Source: Lewinellaceae bacterium
GTDB taxonomy: Bacteria; Bacteroidota; Bacteroidia; Chitinophagales; Saprospiraceae
Assembly (NCBI GenBank): GCA_020636255.1
Contig: JACJYE010000003.1
Coordinates: 248,001-312,000 of the forward strand
Direction of reading: 5' to 3'
DNA length: 64,000 bases
Shown: positions 59,138 through 64,000 of the stretch, one piece after another
Numbering within the stretch: position 1 is the stretch's first letter
Layout of the letters: the number at the start of each line of letters is the position of its first letter
Notes under the pieces: generated by a model
Database searches by the model: none
What the model saw: only the letters and a program-made list of their open reading frames with translations
Told to the model about the DNA's origin: nothing
Position numbers and translations under genes: made by a program

Positions 59138-59623
59138 TCCGAATTATTTACATGCAAATATGTCGGTATTGGGAGCATAAAAGTCACATTTTCAATGCAA
59201 TAATCGATGATACAGTACCCTCGCTCCATGAACGTGCCGTTTGCTCGACGAATGAATCGGATTGGCGGATGAATGGATCAAACCGGCCTGATACTGCCCA
59301 AGCGGCCCTTTTCCCACTTCCATGGCCGGAATTGAAATTTTCAAATACCCGATCTTTATCGGACAAAAAAATATTCCGCAAAAATAAAAACAGCAGAACA
59401 ATAAACATGAAGCAAATCGAGAAAGCACTAATATCCGAACATTATTCCAACCCCTGCCGTCAATATAGTATCACAATCCGTCAAAATGATGGGAGCTTTT
59501 GCCTTTTGGGCGCCCTTATCTTTGTCGTGTCAAAATGATTGATCAGTTTGAACGCAGCCGCAAAAGAGAAGCGGCGTGATTAATGTGCTAAAGTTTAATT
59601 ATTAACCTAAATCATTAAGAGCC
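59138..59623. other. Intergenic stretch, no convincing gene
   Basis: These 486 AT-rich bases lie between the divergent CotH-like and small secreted-protein genes. Open frames of 70-140 codons exist on both strands but lack family features and have no clear ribosome-binding context. No repeat or RNA gene was recognised. Confidence 0.5.
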
Positions 59624-60229
59624 ATGAGTGCTGCTATGAAAAAGTTCTTTCAACTGTCTGTTATACTTCTGAGCCTGGCCATCCCTGCCATGGCCGGCAC
59701 CGGATTCCCTGCTATCAATCTGAAGCATGTCCCTTCCGAAAAGAAGGTCACCCTGTCGATCGATGGCCTGAAGGAGAACACCACCATCATCCTGCAGGAT
59801 GATAACGGGTATACCCTGATGAAAGAGGAAACCGAGGGCCAGGCAAGCTTTGCCAAGCTCCTCAACCTGGATAACCTGCCCGCAGGCAACTACTACCTGC
59901 GCATCCAGACGAGCCTGAAGGAAGTCGTACAACCTATCGTACTGACCGAAAAGGAAGCTATCGTCAACCCCTCCCGCCAGCGCGAGTTCTTCGCACCCGT
60001 GATCAGGGCCAATGGAGGCTACCTCGATATTTCCCTCTTCAACGGCCGCCTGTCGGACGTGGAGGTCACTATCCTGGACCAGGACGACAATGTGGCTTTT
60101 ACCGAAACGCTGCAGAATGTAGTCATCGTACAGAAGCGCTACAACCTCAACCAACTGCGCTGGGGCACCTACACCATCCAGGTGCGCACGCCCGAAAAGC
60201 TGTACCAGCAGCAGTTTAACGTACGCTAA
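59624..60229 (+). CDS. Small secreted beta-sandwich protein
   Basis: A 201-residue protein with a signal peptide ('KKFFQLSVILLSLAIPAMAG'). The mature part has two beta-rich halves resembling T9SS-tail or DUF3244-like sandwiches ('LPAGNYYLRIQTSLKEVVQPI' in its strands, and 'LRWGTYTIQVRTPEKLYQQQF'). It lacks the usual Pro-Asn-Pro start of a sorting domain. No partner or function is evident. It is monocistronic and ends at a strong terminator. A start at the next Met (59636) is equally possible. Confidence 0.75.
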   Translation: MSAAMKKFFQLSVILLSLAIPAMAGTGFPAINLKHVPSEKKVTLSIDGLKENTTIILQDDNGYTLMKEETEGQASFAKLLNLDNLPAGNYYLRIQTSLKEVVQPIVLTEKEAIVNPSRQREFFAPVIRANGGYLDISLFNGRLSDVEVTILDQDDNVAFTETLQNVVIVQKRYNLNQLRWGTYTIQVRTPEKLYQQQFNVR

Positions 60230-60279
60230 TTGTTTTATTCGTCATATCGCTAATTTTTGTTTTAGGATCGGAAGATAGT

Positions 60280-60308
60280 GCTGCGCCCTCGGGCGCAGCT
60301 TTTTTTTT
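60280..60308 (+). terminator. Strong intrinsic terminator
   Basis: The arms GCTGCGCC / GGCGCAGC with a 4-nt loop are followed by nine T. It lies ~50 nt after the stop of the small secreted-protein gene. Confidence 0.9.
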
Positions 60309-60338
60309 GCCTGGTAGGCGGGCCGCAGGCCCGTCTTC

Positions 60339-60920
60339 CTATTCGCTTTCTTCGTCTATCTTCACATGCCCCCAGCGGATGCCGCGTTCGATCTGGTAGA
60401 TGGTGTTTTCGGCTACGCCGAAATTGCGGGCGATAACCTCGCGTTTGACCTTGCCACGGGCCAGCATGCGCTTGATCATACGCACCTTGGTTTCGTTGAG
60501 CTTGTAGTGGCGTTTCTGGACGTAGCGGTATTTCTCGGGCTCGTAGCCCGGTTTGTTGGCCAGGTAGGATTTCCATTCCGCTTCCGTGATCCATATCAGG
60601 TTGGACCACTTGTTATCGGATTTGTCGTAGTCTTTATGAACGGCGATAGTGTGTTTGCCGGAGGGGCGCGGCACGAAATGTTCCGCCACGAACTTGTGGA
60701 CATACACGTATCCGTGTGTACCATCCTTGAGGATGACATTGAGGATTTTGAAATCCCGGTTTACGGTGGCTCCTTTTAGCGGCCGTTCGGAACCCGTCGC
60801 CTTATCGATGCTTTTGATCCTGCCGTAGTTCGAGATCTCATACCAGCAGCCTTTGGTTTCTTTACCGAAGTCTACACGCTCCCACTTTTCGTTCCAGTGG
60901 CTTTTGATCTTCTTTGCCAT
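60339..60920 (-). CDS. NUMOD4/HNH/HTH protein, paralogue B
   Basis: About 193 residues from the Met of 'MAKKIKSHWNEKWERVDFGK'. It aligns along its whole length with the protein at 57072-57659 (roughly 60% identity by eye): the same NUMOD4 motif ('YEISNYGRIKSID'), HNH_3-like segment ('YVHKFVAEHFVPRP', 'AVHKDYDKSDNKWSNLIW') and C-terminal HTH ('KREVIARNFGVAENTIYQIE', then 'GIRWGHVKIDEE'). The two genes share orientation but are not adjacent; a lipoprotein gene and a divergent gene lie between them. An upstream in-frame extension is not shared by the paralogue and was rejected. Confidence 0.82.
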   Translation of the reverse strand: MAKKIKSHWNEKWERVDFGKETKGCWYEISNYGRIKSIDKATGSERPLKGATVNRDFKILNVILKDGTHGYVYVHKFVAEHFVPRPSGKHTIAVHKDYDKSDNKWSNLIWITEAEWKSYLANKPGYEPEKYRYVQKRHYKLNETKVRMIKRMLARGKVKREVIARNFGVAENTIYQIERGIRWGHVKIDEESE

Positions 60921-61035
60921 TGCTATACACCTGCTCACTTTTGTCGGTGAACATTCATCTCTCCTGAAAAGAAAACAAAGCTGCTGAAGATGAAGTTTAA
61001 ACGCCGCGCTCAAACGAGCCGGCGCCGGAGCCGCC

Positions 61036-61488
61036 TCATTTCTCGGGCAAGCGCTGAATGGATTCCAGGTACTTCACCAGCATGTCGATGCGTTCCTTCA
61101 CCACCTGTTCGTTATCGGTGCCTTCCGAAACATGGAAGGTAGCGCCCCAAACCGGCATATCGCCATGGCCGTGGCCTTCTATACTGTCGCGGCCGTCGAT
61201 CATCCTGCGCATCTGTTCTTCGGGGAACTTGCCGTCTTCCCGCCGATAGCTGATCAGCGTGAGGTCGGGCGGAGCTACCTTGAGCATATCGGCCATTGGG
61301 CCGTCACCATGCTCGCCGTGGCATATCTCGCAATAAGAGACATACAGGGCTTTGCCGGTGGGTTTTTCCACCGTCACAGCCTTGGATGAAGAGCCGCCGC
61401 ATGCGGCCAGCCCCAGCACGAACAGCGCTAGGGCCGACAGGGCTGCCCACAATGGAGCGCTTGTCTGTAAGCTTATCGTTTTTTTCAT
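61036..61488 (-). CDS. Lipoprotein cytochrome c
   Basis: A 150-residue class I c-type cytochrome. It has a lipobox ('LGLAAC', Cys30), a haem-binding CEICH (53-57), a downstream 'PPDLTLIS' and a probable axial Met in 'GDMPVWG' (about 110). It probably carries electrons at the periplasmic or outer-membrane face. It is separated by 94 nt from the Na+-pump operon and co-oriented with it, but is not an expected part of that pump. Confidence 0.88.
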   Translation of the reverse strand: MKKTISLQTSAPLWAALSALALFVLGLAACGGSSSKAVTVEKPTGKALYVSYCEICHGEHGDGPMADMLKVAPPDLTLISYRREDGKFPEEQMRRMIDGRDSIEGHGHGDMPVWGATFHVSEGTDNEQVVKERIDMLVKYLESIQRLPEK

Positions 61489-61582
61489 TTCTCGATGTTT
61501 TGGCTGTTAATTATCACGAATTGATTTTTTCGTTGCCTGCCACCGACATCTTCTACTTACGCCCTACTCCGCCGAAAAAAGG

Positions 61583-62932
61583 CTATCCGAGGAAGCTGAG
61601 CAGGATACCCGCTGCTACTGCCGAGCCGATCACGCCGGCCACGTTAGGGCCCATCGCATGCATCAGCAGATGGTTATTGGGGTCTTCTCTCAAACCGATC
61701 ATCTGTACGACCCGCGCACTGTCGGGCACAGCCGACACCCCCGCGGCCCCTACCAACGGGTTGATCTTGTGCTCTGTGCTCAGGAAGAGGTTCATCACCT
61801 TCGCGAATACGACCCCGCCGGCCGTTGCTATGATAAAGGACAATGCGCCCAACACGAATATCAGGATGGACTGCGGGGTCAGGAACACATCAGCCTGGGT
61901 GGATGCGCCAACCGTCAGGCCCAATATGATGGTGACGATGTCTATGAGCGATGCCTTTGCCGTATCGGCAAGCCGTTTCGTTACACCGGATTCCTTGAGC
62001 AAGTTGCCGAAAAAAAGCATGCCGAGCAATGGCATGGCGCTGGGAGAAATAAAGGTGGTGAGCAACAACCCGATAACGGGGAAAAGGATCTTTTCCGTTT
62101 TGCCCACAGCCCGCGGTGGTTTCATGCGTATGAGCCGTTCCTTATGCGTCGTCAGCAGGCGCATGACCGGAGGTTGTATGACGGGCACCAGCGCCATATA
62201 GGAGTAGGCCGCGATGGCAATTGGCCCGATGAGGTTCCTGACGTGTATGGCCGCACCTGCTGCATCGTATCCGATGACATTCACACCATTGGCCAGGCGC
62301 GACGACAGGAAGATGGCCGTGGGGCCGTCGGCGCCGCCGATGATGCCGATAGCACCGGCCTCCGCAGGGTGGAAGCCCAGCATTAGCGCACCGATAAAGG
62401 TAGCGAATATGCCGACCTGCGCCGCTGCTCCCAGCAACATCAGCCGGGGGTTGGAGATCAGCGACGAAAAATCGGTCATCGCGCCGATACCCAGGAAAAT
62501 GAGTGGCGGGTAGATGCCCTTAACGACCCCGAAATAGAGGTAGTTCAGCACGCTGCCCGTTTCGTATATGCCGATCTGCAGGTTGGCGTCCTGCTTAAAG
62601 GGAATATTGCCCAGCAGGATGCCGATGCCGATGGGGATCAGCAACAGGGGTTCGTATTCATACCTGACGGCCAGCCAGATGAACAGCAGCCCGGCAAGGA
62701 TCATGACGATATTGCCCGGCCGCGCATTTGCAAAGCCTGTATAAGCATAAAACTCCCGTAAAGCGGTGATGGCGCGCCCGCCGCTTTCCTGCCCGCCATC
62801 CGGCGTAGGGCTTTGCACGGCTACTTCCGTCGTGTCGGGCCCGCCGTTGGGAGGCTGCCCCGCCCGCACAAAAGTGGCGTGCAGTACAGACAACACTACG
62901 ATAACGAACAATATGGCAACCACTCTTTTCAT
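61583..62932 (-). CDS. Na+-translocating decarboxylase beta subunit
   Basis: A 449-residue multi-spanning membrane subunit (OadB/MmdB/GcdB type) that couples decarboxylation of the carboxybiotin carrier to Na+ export. Conserved regions include 'GGADGPTAIFLSSRLA' (the Asp of the Na+ site), 'NPRLMLLGAAAQVGIFATF' and the C-terminal 'GAAGVSAVPDSARVVQM' with 'HAMGPNVAGVIGSAVAAGIL'. An N-terminal extension (1-55) includes a signal-like helix. It overlaps the biotin-carrier gene by 4 nt (ATGA) and ends the operon. Confidence 0.95.
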   Translation of the reverse strand: MKRVVAILFVIVVLSVLHATFVRAGQPPNGGPDTTEVAVQSPTPDGGQESGGRAITALREFYAYTGFANARPGNIVMILAGLLFIWLAVRYEYEPLLLIPIGIGILLGNIPFKQDANLQIGIYETGSVLNYLYFGVVKGIYPPLIFLGIGAMTDFSSLISNPRLMLLGAAAQVGIFATFIGALMLGFHPAEAGAIGIIGGADGPTAIFLSSRLANGVNVIGYDAAGAAIHVRNLIGPIAIAAYSYMALVPVIQPPVMRLLTTHKERLIRMKPPRAVGKTEKILFPVIGLLLTTFISPSAMPLLGMLFFGNLLKESGVTKRLADTAKASLIDIVTIILGLTVGASTQADVFLTPQSILIFVLGALSFIIATAGGVVFAKVMNLFLSTEHKINPLVGAAGVSAVPDSARVVQMIGLREDPNNHLLMHAMGPNVAGVIGSAVAAGILLSFLG

Positions 62933-63369
62933 AGCGATTCCAGTTCTATCAATACATCATTCTGCAATACCGTATCTCCCTCTTTTACGCGGATGGCAAC
63001 AACCCTGGACGCCTTATCGGCAAAGATGGAATTCTCCATTTTCATGGCTTCCATGACCATCAGCGTGTCGCCTTTTTTCACTTTGTCCCCTTCCTTTACC
63101 AGCAGTTTAAGTATCGTGCCCGGCAGAGGCGTCTTCACCAGTAACTGCCGGCTGGAACTCGGCGGCGGTATCCTGGATTCTTCCTGGGTCGGCTGCGGCA
63201 CGGCAGCACGCACCAGCTTCACGGTTTTGGACGGTTTGGCCTCCTGCTGCAGCTGCACCTCTACCGTATAATGGGTGCCGTTCACTTCGAGCTCCGCGAC
63301 CTTGTGTTCAAAGCTTAGGATCTCGACCTCGTATTCATGGCCCTTGATGGAAAATTTGTATTTCTTCAT
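62929..63369 (-). CDS. Biotin carboxyl carrier subunit of the decarboxylase
   Basis: A 146-residue carrier with an N-terminal swapped beta domain (1-45), a Pro/Ser linker (55-75) and a C-terminal biotinyl domain (about 78-146) with the biotin-accepting Lys110 in 'VMEAMKMEN'. It shuttles CO2 from the carboxyltransferase (partly encoded at the window end) to the membrane beta subunit. Co-oriented with the neighbouring pump genes and overlapping the beta-subunit gene. Confidence 0.95.
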   Translation of the reverse strand: MKKYKFSIKGHEYEVEILSFEHKVAELEVNGTHYTVEVQLQQEAKPSKTVKLVRAAVPQPTQEESRIPPPSSSRQLLVKTPLPGTILKLLVKEGDKVKKGDTLMVMEAMKMENSIFADKASRVVAIRVKEGDTVLQNDVLIELESL

Positions 63370-63396
63370 ATCACCGCCGGCTTTAGGATACCCGGG

Positions 63397-63759
63397 TCAG
63401 TGCCGCATGCGGTTGGACACCCCGAATATCTTTGAACTCCAGGGGGAGTAGGTTTTGGAAATCTTTTTGATCGTCATGATCGTGTGTTCTTCGTCGTGCA
63501 CTTCGTTGAGGTACAGGTACAGGGCCGCAGCAATGGCGGCGCTAACGTCCCCTACTATGGTCAGCTCTTCGTTTTTGTGTATATTTTTCCCCTGCCTGCG
63601 CAGGCGCGACCGTACACGCAGATGCAGCAGGTTCGGGAGATAGCGGAAAACGTAATACAGCACCGCCAGCGCACACAAAACGACCACGTAACCCACCACG
63701 GAGATCAGCAAACCGTCGAGCACGATATCCCAGTTGATTGCCAGATAAACAGGTACCAT
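63397..63759 (-). CDS. OadG-like small membrane subunit of the decarboxylase
   Basis: A 120-residue protein with one membrane helix near the N-terminus ('LLISVVGYVVVLCALAVLYYVF', split here as about 14-35). The short cytosolic tail contains 'ISAAIAAALYLYLNEVHDEEH', which recalls the gamma/delta-type subunits that stabilise these pumps. Its position between the carboxyltransferase and biotin-carrier genes supports the call. Sequence similarity of this family is low, so context carries weight. Confidence 0.8.
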   Translation of the reverse strand: MVPVYLAINWDIVLDGLLISVVGYVVVLCALAVLYYVFRYLPNLLHLRVRSRLRRQGKNIHKNEELTIVGDVSAAIAAALYLYLNEVHDEEHTIMTIKKISKTYSPWSSKIFGVSNRMRH

Positions 63760-63777
63760 ATTCCCGCACGTTTGGTT

Positions 63778-64000
63778 CTATAATGGGATGTTGCCATGTT
63801 TTTTAGGCGGCAGCAGGTCTTTTTTGGTGGAAAGGGCCCGCAGTGCACGCACGATGCGCCAGCGGGTGCTCCGCGGCTCGATGATATCATCGATATAGCC
63901 GTAACGCGCCGCCACATAAGGGTTGGCAAATTTTTCCCTGTATTCCGTTTCCTTCCCGGTGATGAAAGCCATCCGTTCTTCGGGGCTCTCGATCTGGCCT
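63778..64000 (-). CDS. Carboxyltransferase (MmdA/PccB type), C-terminal part
   Basis: An open frame runs in from the window edge to a stop at 63778-63780 and gives the C-terminus of an acyl-CoA carboxyltransferase: 'ERMAFITGKETEYREKFANP', 'YVAARYGYIDDIIEPRSTRW', and the end 'KKDLLPPKKHGNIPL'. This closely fits methylmalonyl-/propionyl-CoA carboxyltransferase alpha subunits of Na+-pumping decarboxylases. It heads the downstream OadG, biotin-carrier and beta-subunit genes. The rest lies beyond the window. Confidence 0.93.
   Translation of the reverse strand, partial: GQIESPEERMAFITGKETEYREKFANPYVAARYGYIDDIIEPRSTRWRIVRALRALSTKKDLLPPKKHGNIPL

Noticed and set aside
59184..59408. 74-codon hydrophobic-start minus-strand frame
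   Set aside because: Only the first ~12 residues are hydrophobic, the rest resembles translated non-coding AT-rich DNA, and no ribosome-binding context or family features were found.
60921..61013. N-terminal extension of NUMOD4 paralogue B
   Set aside because: The extension has no counterpart in paralogue A, and the internal Met gives matching lengths and a conserved 'WNEKW' start.

Overview
The window looks like a chromosomal segment of an aerobic Bacteroidota bacterium, most likely from the Saprospiria (Lewinella/Phaeodactylibacter-like). This rests on secreted proteins with type IX secretion (T9SS) C-terminal sorting domains, an STN-type TonB receptor next to a DUF4249 lipoprotein, ECF sigma/FecR signalling, a propeller-type LytS-like kinase, LytTR response regulators and HYR/MopE/FG-GAP surface proteins. 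No rRNA, tRNA, CRISPR array, prophage or complete insertion sequence was recognised.

Layout. 0-6.5 kb: the tail of one T9SS protein, a large HYR/dockerin-like T9SS protein, and paaABC of the phenylacetyl-CoA epoxidase with a TetR-type operator. 6.5-14.5 kb: a minus-strand Fec-like unit (ECF sigma, FecR, PKD/C2 T9SS protein, lipoprotein-barrel, TonB receptor, DUF4249 lipoprotein). 14.6-28.6 kb: a LytTR regulator whose kinase gene survives only as a deletion remnant, a 3,245-residue mosaic surface protein, and an intact paralogous sensor kinase. 29-36 kb: a Pif1/RecD-like helicase, a HepT/MntA toxin-antitoxin pair, tetR-paaE with a second copy of the paa operator, rpsT, and two envelope or secreted proteins. 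36.5-42.6 kb: sucA, a SlyD-like isomerase, a CoiA-like protein and a Gfo/Idh/MocA oxidoreductase, interspersed with inverted-repeat elements. 42.6-49 kb: a four-gene putative RiPP operon (Cys-rich precursor, APH-fold kinase, HopA1-family protein, LanC cyclase) divergent from a LytS/LytTR two-component pair. 49-64 kb: an intradiol-dioxygenase-like lipoprotein, a MocR regulator divergent from an FMN-binding protein, an S9 peptidase, a T9SS protein, a BASS transporter, two paralogous NUMOD4/HNH/HTH proteins, a CotH-like lipoprotein, a cytochrome c, and a Na+-pumping decarboxylase operon running off the end.

Main novelty candidate: the 42654-46933 operon. A kinase, a HopA1-fold lyase and a LanC cyclase as three separate proteins is the logic of class V lanthipeptide synthetases, known mainly from actinomycetes. 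Here they follow a 256-residue protein with no Cys in its first 132 residues and 16 Cys in its last 124. A terminator-like hairpin lies directly after the candidate precursor gene. The shared promoter region with the two-component genes holds an 11-bp direct repeat at 21-bp spacing, the geometry expected of LytTR operators.

Second theme: small palindromic elements. Two copies of a 151-152 bp MITE carry 15-bp terminal repeats starting GTAA, and each is flanked by a perfect 8-bp target duplication, as in IS66-family transposition. One copy sits between the kinase and response-regulator genes. At least four other inverted-repeat types occur: at the 3' end of paaA, upstream of paaE, between operons, and exactly between two convergent stop codons.
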